Positions 42,452-54,259 of a DNA stretch of 64,000 bases are shown piece after piece. The stretch's first letter is position 1; every line of letters starts with the position of its first letter. The notes beneath the pieces were generated by a model. It saw only the letters and a list, made by a program, of their open reading frames with translations. It was not told the DNA's origin and ran no database searches. Made by a program: the position numbers and the translations under genes. This DNA is from Sulfidibacter corallicola (lineage in GTDB: Bacteria; Acidobacteriota; Holophagae; Acanthopleuribacterales; Acanthopleuribacteraceae), in the NCBI RefSeq assembly GCF_017498545.1, contig NZ_CP071793.1, forward strand, positions 5,729,001 to 5,793,000, in the 5' to 3' direction.

Positions 42452-42553
42452 TGGACGAACGGCTGGGAACCCTACGCCTATTTAAAACAGTTGTTCGAGC
42501 GTCTGCCTGCCGCTCAGACCGACGAGGACCTCGCGTTGCTCTTGCCAACATGT
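42452..42553 (+). pseudogene. C-terminal fragment of an IS66-family transposase
   Basis: A 34-codon reading WTNGWEPYAYLKQLFERLPA followed by AQTDEDLALLLP matches the end of IS66 TnpC transposases (NGLEPYAYLRHVLTRLP, then xxxxDIxALLP). The DDE domain and the rest of the element are absent. The remainder of 42349-42889 holds no supported gene. Confidence 0.65.
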
Positions 42554-42889
42554 TCTCGAGAAACCATCGCGAACTCAGCGGTCCCGGACGCGACGCATTA
42601 AGCGCTTACGTCGCAAACGTCCTGATATTATTCTGGATCGGTTTCCGCCAATCGGGGAACCCACTTGGAGGGCGTGTGGAGAATTCGCCGCGAGGATGCC
42701 CGGCTATTCCCCGAAGCTCATTTAATGATTCGTACCAGCGTCGCCTCGTCGACCTCGTCACCGACCGAGATGGGCACACCTCGACCGGTCAGCATGATGC
42801 ATCGACTTGCACCCGAATGTTTCTAACTACAAGAAAACTCTAAATAACGACAAATTAGTACCCCGTCTCAATCAAAGTAATCGCTTGCG

Positions 42890-44098
42890 TTATTCGATTA
42901 TTTTCAGATCTCCTATTTCTTTGACCTTTAACTCTTGAATATCAAAGACAACTTTATGACAATTTCTGTAAATAGAAAACCGAACCCCTAAAGAAGACAA
43001 AACAACTCCCGATTGGTAGAGTTTTCCCCTTGGACTAAAAAGGCCTGATTCGATGACAAATTCGTCGTCAGGAATTTCGATCACAATATTCAAGCATTCC
43101 TTTCGTCGCATGAGCGCAATGGACACATTGGATGATGAATCCAATGAGTCTTCAGGCAGGATGTTGTTAACAACTCCGCTTATCGCCAGAGTTAGTTTTT
43201 GTCCATCTACCTGCATTAGCGTGTTTTGGGTGCAATTATCAAATGACACATTTAAATGACATCTTCTTTCGAGTGATATAGACAGCTTCGCAATTAAGTA
43301 CCTGATGTCAATTGTTCTCGAAGAGAATTTATCAAATCCACCTTTTTTGCGACATACAGATTGGCTGAGAAGAAAATCCTTACACTTCTCTGCAGCGGAA
43401 AATATTTCCTTTGATGTGCCTTTTATCTCTTCAATCATACTCTTTAAATATTCGGACAGCAGTTCTCGATGCTTACGAGAATCCAGCAAGAGTTTGAGAA
43501 ACTTTTTTTGCTCTAGATTCCTTCTGATCACTCGAATTCTCTCGCCTAGAATCTGATTCCTGCTCTCTGAAATAGAAGAGTACAACCCTGAGAACTGCTG
43601 TCGAAATTGATCGATACACATTGATTCCGAGAGCTGCATCCCAATAAGCCTTTCATTTTCAGCAAACTCTTGACGTTCCCTTGAAAATCGAGTCCAATCT
43701 TCAACTTCAGCAATGACGAATGGTCCTGCCGGGGCTTCAATATATCGGGGCACGACCCGAACCGGACATGTAATGCCATTCTTTTTTCTATGCATTCCCA
43801 AAACCGTTAATTGTCGATCTCTGTTGAGTTTGATTTTTTCTACATATCGATCCCAGCCGATCAAATCTAATTGAGGGGCAAGGTCGTTAACCTTTAACGA
43901 TAAGAATTCTCGATCTGCGAAACCATAAAACGCTTGAGCTTTTTTGTTCGAAAACAAAAATTGACCATTTCTCGCATCTATTATGAAAATCGAGCGTGTG
44001 CTCGCAAACAGCAACGTTTCTAAAATCAAACTAGTAGCCACATTAAGATCTAATCCCACAGGCAATCCATCACTAGATGGATTTAACGGCTTAGCCAT
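42890..44098 (-). CDS. PAS-domain protein with degenerate histidine-kinase-like C-terminal part
   Basis: The 402-residue protein has a PAS fold at about 35-150 (SIFIIDARNGQFLFSNKKAQ, then FYGFADREFLSLKV), a long coiled region (160-260), and a C-terminal part (280-400) with kinase-ATPase-like strand order (LTLAISGVVNNILPED, LNIVIEIPDDEFVIESG) but without the glycine boxes, and with no canonical H-box. The base composition is clearly AT-rich compared with all neighbours, and codon use with many AAA, ATT and TTT suggests recent transfer. No response regulator lies nearby. It may be an inactive signalling partner rather than a kinase. Confidence 0.6.
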   Translation of the reverse strand: MAKPLNPSSDGLPVGLDLNVATSLILETLLFASTRSIFIIDARNGQFLFSNKKAQAFYGFADREFLSLKVNDLAPQLDLIGWDRYVEKIKLNRDRQLTVLGMHRKKNGITCPVRVVPRYIEAPAGPFVIAEVEDWTRFSRERQEFAENERLIGMQLSESMCIDQFRQQFSGLYSSISESRNQILGERIRVIRRNLEQKKFLKLLLDSRKHRELLSEYLKSMIEEIKGTSKEIFSAAEKCKDFLLSQSVCRKKGGFDKFSSRTIDIRYLIAKLSISLERRCHLNVSFDNCTQNTLMQVDGQKLTLAISGVVNNILPEDSLDSSSNVSIALMRRKECLNIVIEIPDDEFVIESGLFSPRGKLYQSGVVLSSLGVRFSIYRNCHKVVFDIQELKVKEIGDLKIIE

Positions 44099-44920
44099 GT
44101 TTCATTTTCTCCAAACAGTAGCTCAATACCACGCAAGTAATTCATAGTATTCAATAGAGATAAAAAAATTAAAAAACTATCTATGTAATGATCACAGACC
44201 TTCGACTCTGCCCATAATGGTCATGTGAATCGTCGTGTAGCGGTTTTGTGTCGGTGGCCCGTCTTTGGTGATTGCCTCGGCAACAAACAGCGGCGATTGG
44301 GCCGGTTCATCGATCTAGGCCGAGGATATTTTCAGGGCATCGACGGGGCCAGGAAAGAAGAAGCTCAAGATAGGGACGAGCTAACCAGAATCGTCAGCGG
44401 TGTTGTTGCCGATGAGGATGTCATTGAATTTGTAACTGTGTGCCAGTTTTTCAGGATTACCAGATGGATGGCCTTAGTTGGAGCGGAGCATCATTTGATG
44501 CGGAGATTTGTGATGGTTTCGCTCATTAAATTGGGGAAGGAAAAGATCGAGTCTCCCGCTATGTGTTTGCCGGTGTCCAATGTGGTGCCCCTTGATGTCG
44601 ATCGAATTCAGTTCCTTACCTAAATGTCTATTGAATCGGGGAATATCCAATAGCCACCTATCAGGAGAGCGTTTTGAAAACCAAAGACCCTCTGCTTCCA
44701 GCAGGTTAGGATAGAAACATTAGAAGGATGTTTTTTGATGCCAGTGATGAGGATAATATTACAGCTCGGGGGTACTTTTTTCAATGACTCAAATGAGATT
44801 TTTTCTGGCTATCAATTTCACTCCCTGGAAATTTTCATGAAAACCACTTTGCTTTCCAATGGCAAGTCAACAACAAAATAAACGTAAAGCCCACGCCTGG
44901 CGCAAGTTCGCGTCCTTCCG
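44099..44920. other. Intergenic, AT-rich accessory DNA
   Basis: The 822 bases hold an AT-rich start (44100-44230), probably the promoter of the PAS gene, and then sequence with an open frame of 132 codons (44225-44623) whose product I do not recognise and which has no convincing ribosome site. I do not support a gene here. Fragments of IS66, DUF4338 and group II intron lie around it, so it may be debris of mobile DNA. Confidence 0.4.
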
Positions 44921-45196
44921 GTGAAGGAAACCAATCATAAAAAAGTTGGACGATGGACCCCGGAGTCCCACAAAGCGAGGTTTCAGCGGATCGTCCAGAA
45001 CTCGCGCTTCTTGCTTCTGCCTTGGGTCGAGGTCAAAGGCCTCGCCAGTTCCGTTCTGATCCTGGTGACCCAACAGCTCCCCGACGCTTGGGACCGGGCC
45101 TTCCACCAACGCCGCGAATCTATGGATCTTCGACTGGTTCCAAACAGAAAATCCCGATGCACCAACGCGTACAAAAAGACGCGTTGGGACGAATGA
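44921..45196 (+). pseudogene. Fragment of a DUF4338 (DruA-like) protein
   Basis: The 91-codon frame reads VGRWTPESHKARFQRIVQNS, then RFLLLPWVEVKGLASSVLIL, then a loop and RKSRCTNAYKKTRW. This is the middle segment of DUF4338 proteins, found in Druantia defence (DruA) and in some transposon-linked genes (xNNxRFLILPWVxVxxLASxxL...GTCYxAxxW). The N-terminal half and C-terminus are missing, and the reading ends at a stop within a conserved region. Treated as a decayed fragment, not as a working defence system. Confidence 0.6.
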
Positions 45197-45241
45197 GCCT
45201 CGCCCACCTGGATTTTTTCATTTGCTATAAATCGTTTGTTC

Positions 45242-47509
45242 TTAGAAGGATGGTCCGATGCTGAGGTAAAGGCTGTGGCGGTCCTTTTCGGCAAGGCCCA
45301 GCGACAGGTATACCGGCCCGATGCGGGTATCGGCGCCCAGGGTGAAGGTTGCCGTGTAGCGCAGGTCCTGAAGGTCCACCTCGTCGCGGGTCTGCCACAT
45401 ATTGCCCAGCTCCAGCCAGCCGCCCACGTAGATGCCGTCTCCAATAGGCGCGGGCAGATTGCCGGCACGGTACAAATAAGTGGGCCGCAAAATCGCGTAA
45501 TGAGAGCCGATCAACTCGCCCCGTTCATAAGCCGAAAACGAGAAGAACCCGCCGATGCCGTACTGGGCATAAAAGGGCAATGGCTCGTTTTCGAGGCCGC
45601 TGGCGGATTCGAGCCAACCCAAAAGGGTGTGGCGCCCGAACGATTTGGTGAGCACGAGATTGAAGGTTGCCGAGTCGAAGGTATCATCGGCGCCCATGTC
45701 CTCGCGCACCGAAAAAAGGCTCAAACTGGTGAGCATGCCTTGCTTGGGGAAGGCGCGATTGTCGAGGCGATCTACGATCAAAGAAGTCGAAATGCCGCCC
45801 AGGGTGACGCCGTCCAAGGGGTTGCCGTCGGGGAATTCGAGGACGCCGAAATCGGCGTCGTACTTGCCGTACACATAGCGGGTGCGGAACTCACCGTAGG
45901 CGCCGAGGTTCAGGCCCAGGTCCAGGTTCGCCCGGAAAAAAATGGACTCCAATTCCAGCGGTTCGCCACCGCCGGCGAGCTGGGATTTATCGCGATCAAT
46001 CCCGATTTGGGGGGCGATGAAGAAGCGGCCGCCGAAATCCAGCGGTTGATAGAATTCGCTGCGCAGGCGTTGGGTTTCGCCGAAAATGAAGTCGGTGCGC
46101 AACTCACCGCCGAGGGCGTTGAGGCGGGTGTTGGTCAGGTTGACCAGCGGCAGGATGCGGGTGTTTTGGTCGTCGTCGATGGTGGTGTTGACGCCGAAAT
46201 GCAGGTAGTTGGGGCCCCAAAACTTCTCGCGAATCAGGATGCGTACGTGAAAGCCGCCCTCGGCGGGTTTCAGTTGGAAATCCACCAGTTCGAAATCGCC
46301 GAGGCCGAACACGCGGTCCAGATCGCGGCGTAGGCTGGGCAGGTCCAGCGGGTCGCCGGGTTTGAGCCGCAACCGGCCGCGCACCACGCGCTCGTCGACG
46401 CGTTTGAGGCCGACGATGTCCAGCGACACCACGCGCTTCGTCGCGGGCGGCGGCTTGGTGCGTCGCTGTTGATAGGCTCTGTAGGCGGATTCCGAAACCG
46501 ACCATTGGGCCAGTTGATCGACGGCGGCGCGGGCCGCATCCTCGCCGCGGTTGCGGATTTCGGCAGTGGCGGCAAAGTCCAGCGTGCCGATATCGCTGAT
46601 GGGCGGCACGATCAGTAAATCGGCCTGATCCAACTGCTGCTCCACCTGCTTGCGGCTGAGAATGCCCATGGCTTGCGAAGAGACATCCATCAAGGTGATC
46701 AGTTTATCGCGCTCGCGCAGGGGCAGGCCGATGTCGACGGCGATGATCACGTCCACATCCATGTCCTTGAGCACTTCGATTGGCAGGTTGTTGACCACGC
46801 CACCGTCCACCAGCAGGCGGTTGTCGATTGAAACGGGGGCAAACATGCCAGGCAAGGCCATGCTGGCGCGAATGGCCTTGGTGAGATCGCCTCGTTGGAG
46901 CGCGACGGAGTCGCCCTTGACGATGTCGGTGCCCATGGCGCGGTAGGGGATCGGCAGTTGATTGAAATCCGAGATATGGGCCACGCCCAGCGTGTTGCGG
47001 CGCAGGAAGAAATTCAGCTTCTGGCCGGCGCTCAGCCCGGTGGGAAGGCGTACACCCTGACGGCTGATGCCCACTTCAAAATCGAAGAGGAAGCGCTGAT
47101 CTTCCTCCTTGCGCCGAAAGGTGCGGTCGCGGCGGGCGGGCTGATCGTCAAACAAATCCGGCCAATTCAGGTCCAACATGATCGCTTCGATGCGCTCGAG
47201 GGGCAGCCCGGCGGCGTACAGGCCGCCCACCATGGCGCCCATGCTGGTGGCGGCGACGGCATGAATGGGAACGCGCTGTTCCTCCAGCACGCGCAAGACG
47301 CCCAGATGGGCATAGCCGCGTGCACCGCCGCCACTGAGGGCCAGGCCGATACGCGGGCCATCTTCGGTGGTGTCGGCTCCTCCCTGGGCCAGAATCGGTA
47401 GACCCATTGCCAGTGGCATCAACAACCACGGCCAAAAAGAGGTGGGAAGGAGGCGTCGTCGAGGGTTGCGAAACCATCGCGTGAGACGATGCTCGAGCAA
47501 AGAACGCAT
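45242..47509 (-). CDS. Patatin-like phospholipase with outer-membrane barrel (PlpD-like)
   Basis: The 755-residue protein has a signal segment (LLMPLAMGLPILAQG), a patatin lipase domain with LALSGGGARGYAHLGV, the nucleophile Ser89 in AATSMGAMVG and LVDGGVVNNLP (Asp near 234), then a POTRA-like piece (VVSLDIVGLKRVDERVV) and a D15/BamA-like beta-barrel to the terminal phenylalanine. This is the layout of type Vd autotransporters such as Pseudomonas PlpD, which display a secreted lipase. Both lipase and barrel are intact. The start has GAGAGG upstream. The gene is alone. Confidence 0.88.
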   Translation of the reverse strand: MRSLLEHRLTRWFRNPRRRLLPTSFWPWLLMPLAMGLPILAQGGADTTEDGPRIGLALSGGGARGYAHLGVLRVLEEQRVPIHAVAATSMGAMVGGLYAAGLPLERIEAIMLDLNWPDLFDDQPARRDRTFRRKEEDQRFLFDFEVGISRQGVRLPTGLSAGQKLNFFLRRNTLGVAHISDFNQLPIPYRAMGTDIVKGDSVALQRGDLTKAIRASMALPGMFAPVSIDNRLLVDGGVVNNLPIEVLKDMDVDVIIAVDIGLPLRERDKLITLMDVSSQAMGILSRKQVEQQLDQADLLIVPPISDIGTLDFAATAEIRNRGEDAARAAVDQLAQWSVSESAYRAYQQRRTKPPPATKRVVSLDIVGLKRVDERVVRGRLRLKPGDPLDLPSLRRDLDRVFGLGDFELVDFQLKPAEGGFHVRILIREKFWGPNYLHFGVNTTIDDDQNTRILPLVNLTNTRLNALGGELRTDFIFGETQRLRSEFYQPLDFGGRFFIAPQIGIDRDKSQLAGGGEPLELESIFFRANLDLGLNLGAYGEFRTRYVYGKYDADFGVLEFPDGNPLDGVTLGGISTSLIVDRLDNRAFPKQGMLTSLSLFSVREDMGADDTFDSATFNLVLTKSFGRHTLLGWLESASGLENEPLPFYAQYGIGGFFSFSAYERGELIGSHYAILRPTYLYRAGNLPAPIGDGIYVGGWLELGNMWQTRDEVDLQDLRYTATFTLGADTRIGPVYLSLGLAEKDRHSLYLSIGPSF

Positions 47510-47729
47510 GGAAGCCTCTCGAATATAGGCTTTGATTCCTCAATAGTTTACCCATGCCCATGACTGAAAGCCAGGAATACTCCGCGTTTGCGGAGCGTCG
47601 AAGCCCTCGACCCGGGTGATCCCGCCGGCGTGGCCATGCGTTGGTCCTGGCCGCCGTGATTCCGATAAGCTACGGCAGGAATGAATCCCAATATGGGGTT
47701 CATCACGGGGGCCATGGACGCCGTTGTGG

Positions 47730-47815
47730 GACGATGAAGCCGGATGCGGGAAAGCCGCACGTCCGGTTCTGTGGGGGGGGGACAGCCGCAAGGCTTGCCC
47801 CTATCCCGACAACAT
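47730..47815 (+). mobile_element. Group II intron RNA fragment
   Basis: The stretch AGCCGGATGCGGGAAAGCC followed by GCACGTCCGGTTCTGTGGGG and, after a small hairpin, CCCCTATCCC is the typical hairpin region seen beside reverse-transcriptase genes of bacterial group II introns. No reverse transcriptase or domain V is seen nearby. The rest of 47510-48029 shows no gene. Confidence 0.45.
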
Positions 47816-48029
47816 CGGAATACATGAAAGGATCGGCATTCGGTGGCACATCATGGCCCTGCTTTTCCTGGGTTCGTTCATTCCTGCCTTCCTGATCAAG
47901 ATTTTGCGGCGGCAAGACCCAGCTCAGGTTGAATGCAACACGTTGTTTCAAGCTCGGACGCGTGGAATTCTCCAAAGCCAAGCGTGGTGGAGATTTTCTT
48001 CGGCACCCAACCCGGAGAACACCGCCGCC

Positions 48030-48863
48030 TCAATCGAAATGGGGTGCCTGTTTCTTGTTGTGCAGGCTCTGCGACACCCCGATCAGGCAGGAATGTTTCA
48101 GCAGTTCCAGGACTTTGTCGGGTAGGGCCGGTCCCCCGAGATTGGTCATGGAATGGGCGCGGTGGGGCACGGCCGGGACCTGATCCAACTCGGGAATGCC
48201 GAGATTTTGGTAGGCCACGATGTCCCCGCCCATTTCGATGAAGAGGCGGGCGTATTTATCGTGCTGGGGGCACTCGGGATGCAGCCGCAGGCCGATCAAG
48301 TGGTTCTCGTCCACCGCGCGAATCGAGGCGTCGAAGATCTCGCGAATCAAATCTTCCATGTCTTCCTTGACGATCTGCTGGAGCACCAGGAAATAACAGG
48401 CACCCAGTTCCACGTAGCGGAAGCCCACCTCGCAGGCTCGTTGGCTGGCGTTGCGAAAGGCGGTGACCAGTTTGTCGCCGTTGATCCAGTCCAAGTTGTC
48501 GCGATAGTCGAAATGGCCCTGCATCAGCGATTGGGCGTCGCATTCGCCGGTGTGGGTGATGTGGATGCCCGGCAGGCTGCCGTTGGAGGAGATGATCTTG
48601 GTGAGGGCCCGCAAGCCGTCGAGATACTTGGGCTGGTCGGCGCGCAACAAGCTGTACTTGCGTGAGTTGGGCGGCGCTACCGTGGCCGGGCCGGTGATCA
48701 CGAGTGCGGCCTCGGTCTGGGCGAAGGCCTTGTAGTGCATCAGCAGTTCCGGCGTGACGCGCCCGTTGGGGTAGGTAAGCTCCGTGGGGGCCGGCAACAC
48801 GGCGAAGGGATTCTTGAGAAACACCGATTTGAGTTGCGTCGTCGGTGATGCGTTCGTGGTCAT
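48030..48863 (-). CDS. Short NADH:flavin oxidoreductase (old yellow enzyme)-like protein
   Basis: The 277-residue protein follows the OYE (beta/alpha)8 barrel start: ELTYPNGRVTPELLMHYKAF, then AALVITGPATVAPPNSRKYS, PGIHITHTGECD and DLIREIFDASIRAVDENHLI, which lie in the order of the FMN-binding barrel. It is about 80 residues shorter than standard OYE and the loops that bind FMN look altered, so it may be divergent or inactive. The start ATG at 48863 has no strong ribosome site. The gene is divergent from the carboxyltransferase gene at 49132. Confidence 0.55.
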   Translation of the reverse strand: MTTNASPTTQLKSVFLKNPFAVLPAPTELTYPNGRVTPELLMHYKAFAQTEAALVITGPATVAPPNSRKYSLLRADQPKYLDGLRALTKIISSNGSLPGIHITHTGECDAQSLMQGHFDYRDNLDWINGDKLVTAFRNASQRACEVGFRYVELGACYFLVLQQIVKEDMEDLIREIFDASIRAVDENHLIGLRLHPECPQHDKYARLFIEMGGDIVAYQNLGIPELDQVPAVPHRAHSMTNLGGPALPDKVLELLKHSCLIGVSQSLHNKKQAPHFD

Positions 48864-49131
48864 GCGGGGGCCCCTGTTTTACCTCTCGTCTCGGCATAAT
48901 CGCCGAAAGGTTGAGGCACGTCGCTCCGGGTCTCCAAGGAAAGCTTGACAATTCCAGCTCGGCAAGCTTTGATGGGCCTCGTTCACTGTATAACTCGACG
49001 CTTTCGCCCAGATCTTTAACGCGGTTTCCGCACCTCGTCGTCCCTGATTTTACGGGGGTCGGCCCGCCAGACGGGCACGGCGGCGTGGCTGGGTCGGCAT
49101 GGTCGAGACGATCCGATCGCTGGAGGCTGCC

Positions 49132-50682
49132 ATGAAATACGAGTCCCGCTTCAAGGAACTGAAGGAACGCGAGCGCAAAGCATTGCTCGGTGGCGGGGAA
49201 CGACGCATCGCGCGTCAGCACGAGTCCGGAAAATTGACCGCACGCGAACGCATCGATCTCCTGCTCGATCCCAACAGTTTTCAGGAACTGGACAAACTGG
49301 TGGTGTCCAAGCGCACCGATTTCGGGATCGAGGCCGAACCTTCCGTCGGCGACGGCGTGGTGGCCGGATTCGGCACCATCGAGGGGCGCACGGTGTACCT
49401 GTTCGCCCAAGACTTCACCGTGTCGGGCGGTTCGCTGTCGGCGGCCAACGCGCGCAAGATCGTGAAGATCATGGATCTGGCCATGAAGGTCGGCGCGCCC
49501 ATCGTCAGCTTGAACGACTCGGGTGGGGCCCGCATCCAGGAAGGGGTGCGCTCACTGGGCGGTTACGCGGACATCTTTTTGCGCAACACCTTGGCCTCCG
49601 GCGTGATCCCTCAGATTTCGGCGATCATGGGACCCTGTGCCGGTGGGGCGGTCTATTCGCCTGCCCTGACCGATTTCATCTTCATGGTCCAGGATTCGTC
49701 CTACATGTTCGTCACCGGACCGGACGTCATCAAGGCCGTCACCCACGAAGAGGTGACCAAGGAAGAGCTCGGCGGTGCCATGACCCACAACAAGACTTCC
49801 GGCGTCGCGCACTTCGCGGCTCCCGATGATCGCGCCTGCATCGCCATGATTCGCGAGTTGATGGGTTACATTCCCAGCAACAACCTGGAAGATGCGCCTT
49901 CCCAGCCCAGCGACGATCCGATCGATCGGGAAACCACCGGCATCCAGGAGATTCTGCCGGACAATCCCAACCAGCCCTACGACTGCAAGAAGATCATCAA
50001 GGAAGTGGCCGACGGGCATCGTTTCTTCGAGGTGCAACCGCATTTCGGCAAGAGTATCGTGGTCGGCTTCGCCCGCTTGGGTGGGCAATCGGTGGGTGTG
50101 GTCGCCAACCAGCCCGGCCATCTCGCCGGTGCACTGGATATCGATTCCTCCACCAAGGGCGCGCGTTTCGTGCGTTTTTGCGATGCCTTCAACATTCCGC
50201 TCGTGACCTTCGAGGACGTTCCGGGTTTCCTGCCCGGTACACGTCAGGAGTTCGGCGGCATCATTCGCCACGGCGCCAAGCTGCTGTACGCCTATTCGGA
50301 AGCGACCGTTCCCAAACTGACGGTGATCGTGCGCAAGGCCTACGGCGGCGCATACTGCGTCATGGCGTCCAAACACCTGCGCACCGACATCAACTTCGCC
50401 TATCCCACCGCCGAGATCGCGGTCATGGGCAGCGAAGGCGCGGTGAACATTCTGTTCCGTCGCGAGTTGGGCGAGGCCGCCGATCCCGACGCGCGCCGCA
50501 AGGAACTGATCGACGAATACCAGGAGAAATTCGCCTCGCCCTTCATCGCCGCGGAAGAAGGGTACGTGGACGAGGTCATCGAACCCAAGGACACCCGCGC
50601 CAAGCTGATCCGTGCCCTGCGCATGTTGGCCAACAAGCGCGAGGACATGCCGCCCAAGAAACACGGCAACATGCCGCTTTGA
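49132..50682 (+). CDS. pccB: Acyl-CoA carboxylase carboxyltransferase (PccB-type beta subunit)
   Basis: The 516-residue protein aligns along its whole length with propionyl-CoA carboxylase beta subunits: KLTARERIDLLLDPNSFQEL, DFTVSGGSLSAANARKIVK, the acyl-CoA-site LNDSGGARIQEGVRSLGGYA, GPCAGGAVYSPALTDF, and the carboxybiotin half with FLPGTRQEFGGIIRHGAKLL and KAYGGAYCVMASKHL. I start at 49132 where TGGAGG lies six bases upstream; an earlier ATG at 49099 has no such site. It catalyses transfer of CO2 from biotin to propionyl-CoA (or another acyl-CoA). The alpha/biotin subunit is not adjacent in this window. Confidence 0.92.
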   Translation: MKYESRFKELKERERKALLGGGERRIARQHESGKLTARERIDLLLDPNSFQELDKLVVSKRTDFGIEAEPSVGDGVVAGFGTIEGRTVYLFAQDFTVSGGSLSAANARKIVKIMDLAMKVGAPIVSLNDSGGARIQEGVRSLGGYADIFLRNTLASGVIPQISAIMGPCAGGAVYSPALTDFIFMVQDSSYMFVTGPDVIKAVTHEEVTKEELGGAMTHNKTSGVAHFAAPDDRACIAMIRELMGYIPSNNLEDAPSQPSDDPIDRETTGIQEILPDNPNQPYDCKKIIKEVADGHRFFEVQPHFGKSIVVGFARLGGQSVGVVANQPGHLAGALDIDSSTKGARFVRFCDAFNIPLVTFEDVPGFLPGTRQEFGGIIRHGAKLLYAYSEATVPKLTVIVRKAYGGAYCVMASKHLRTDINFAYPTAEIAVMGSEGAVNILFRRELGEAADPDARRKELIDEYQEKFASPFIAAEEGYVDEVIEPKDTRAKLIRALRMLANKREDMPPKKHGNMPL

Positions 50683-51035
50683 TCGAACCGCGATGGGCCG
50701 GGGGACGACTGCGCCGCGATTCGAAACTTTTGCGATCGCGGCGACCTGTTTCGTTCGTTTTCGAACCGCTTTGGATCGGGAGTACCCGGCCGCCCGGTCT
50801 TTTATGATGTGCAACCTGGTAAAATAAGTCTTGCGATACCCGGCTTTTCGATGGTTCGTTCCGCGGGAACACTTGCGATGGGGCCTAGGGTCCTTCGGCC
50901 TCCGGTCGAATCGACGCCTGTCCGCCGTTGCGGTATCCGGAATCGAGGATGGATCTCGAAAGGGACCGGCAAGGCGACCTCACCACGCGCGATCCGCGCG
51001 GCACACGGCTCCGGACGGCGCGCTTCGGCGGTAAC
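50683..51035. other. Intergenic region before the sensor kinase gene
   Basis: About 350 bases with a possible promoter around 50790-50835 (TTTTATGATGTG and GGTAAAATAAG). No gene is supported. An in-frame extension of the kinase gene to 50928 exists but its sequence is arginine-rich, low-complexity and lacks a good ribosome site. Confidence 0.4.
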
Positions 51036-53852
<2,817 letters not shown>

Positions 53853-54259
53853 GTGAGGTGGTGGCACGATTCGTTTCCAGGTCTAGAGAGCGGACATAGT
53901 GAGGGATTTTGGACGATGGGAGCGCGGGTTTTTCGATAATTGGGTAAGCCCATTCTGGCGGGTTTTGTCGCGTTAGTGTGATAGCGAGTGTCATTGCGGG
54001 TTTTGGATCGGACGTGAAGTCCAGCGGGCATGGTCCCGAGTGCGCCCCGAGGGAACCGCGGCTTCGATGCGGTTTGCGGGGTAGCGCCGATGGGGGCCAG
54101 GCGTCTGGCTGCCCGATTTCGGTCACCGCATTCAAGGCGCTGGTGTTCACCTCATGGCGAAGCCCTGCCGAGAAATACGGGCTAGGGCCTGGTTTACAAA
54201 CCCTGCTAAACTGTCCCAAATCGTGACTTACATGTAATGGGGAAAGGTGTCGTACATTC
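53853..54259. other. Intergenic region between kinase and regulator genes
   Basis: About 407 bases without a supported gene. TGGCACGATTCGTTTCC near 53870 looks like a sigma-54 -24/-12 element at first sight but lacks the TTGC at the correct distance. Whether the two genes are co-transcribed cannot be told. Confidence 0.4.

Noticed and set aside
44225..44623. Plus-strand open frame of 132 codons
   Set aside because: No ribosome site and no family resemblance in this frame or on the other strand; kept only as accessory DNA.
53868..53890. Sigma-54 promoter TGGCACGATTCGTTTCC
   Set aside because: The -24 half looks good, but GC is missing at the required distance for the -12 element.
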